Assembly: GCA_023253795.1 (NCBI GenBank)
Contig: JALRFG010000104.1
Coordinates: 1-6,965 of the forward strand
Length of the DNA stretch: 6,965 nt
Source: Methylocystis sp.
Lineage (GTDB): Bacteria; Pseudomonadota; Alphaproteobacteria; Rhizobiales; Beijerinckiaceae
Direction of reading: 5' to 3'
In this document: positions 6,687 to 6,965 of the stretch, piece by piece
How the letters are laid out: every line of letters begins with the position of its first letter
How positions within the stretch are numbered: the stretch's first letter is position 1
The notes under the pieces: model-generated
Database searches by the model: none
What the model saw: the letters and a program-made list of their open reading frames with translations, nothing else
Told to the model about the DNA's origin: nothing
Translations under genes and position numbers: made by a program

Positions 6687-6689
6687 CAA

Positions 6690-6713
6690 GCAAGTGCGTG
6701 TGAACGCACTTGC
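6690..6713. terminator. perfect 10-bp hairpin downstream of tuf
   Basis: GCAAGTGCGT (6690-6699) pairs perfectly with ACGCACTTGC (6704-6713) around a GTGA loop. It begins 44 bases after the tuf stop on the minus strand. No T run follows on the minus strand, so it may be a weak or degraded terminator or a 3'-end stabilising stem. Its position after the tuf stop parallels that of the stem at 6585-6612 after the remnant's stop. Confidence 0.55.
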
Positions 6714-6757
6714 CTTATTCCTTTAATCCGTCGGCGCTTTTCGCCGCCGCCGGTCGA

Positions 6758-6965
<208 letters not shown>

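Overview
The window looks like chromosomal DNA of an alphaproteobacterium, most likely of the Hyphomicrobiales. The reasons are the GC-rich codon use, a pyruvate dehydrogenase (PDH) operon in pdhA-pdhB-pdhC order whose E1 beta subunit carries its own N-terminal lipoyl domain (known from this class), an alphaproteobacterial-type Mrp with an atypical MIP18-like N-terminus, and a DUF1499 membrane protein. The genus cannot be fixed from the sequence alone.

Layout from left to right: (1) the N-terminal 197 codons of an Mrp/ApbC Fe-S cluster carrier ATPase on the minus strand, running off the left edge; (2) a 147-bp divergent intergenic region with a small hairpin; (3) a plus-strand acyltransferase-3 family membrane protein; (4) 9 bp further on, in convergent orientation, the end of the minus-strand PDH operon (pdhA, pdhB, pdhC, read right to left and tightly packed); (5) upstream of pdhA, after an 85-bp gap and on the same strand, a DUF1499 membrane protein; (6) a 144-bp divergent region and a 70-residue plus-strand protein of unknown function; (7) a strong bidirectional terminator, a vestigial copy of the 3' end of tuf, a second hairpin, and the true 3' end of tuf (EF-Tu) on the minus strand, running off the right edge.

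PdhA and PdhB form the thiamine diphosphate-dependent E1 component, and PdhC is the E2 acetyltransferase core. The most notable point is that PdhC has no lipoyl domain: it begins directly at the peripheral subunit-binding domain, and its start overlaps the pdhB stop. The only lipoyl domain in the operon is on PdhB, so the swinging arm appears to have moved from E2 to E1 beta. PdhA also has Glu instead of Asp in the thiamine diphosphate GDG motif. No E3 (lpd) gene lies in the window.

Other observations are an 18-residue His/Asp tract in Mrp and an apparent tandem duplication of about 105 bp of the tuf tail plus its terminator hairpin. I found no CRISPR array, insertion sequence, tRNA or rRNA. 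Nothing here looks like a wholly new defence or mobile system; the interest lies in unusual versions of housekeeping genes.
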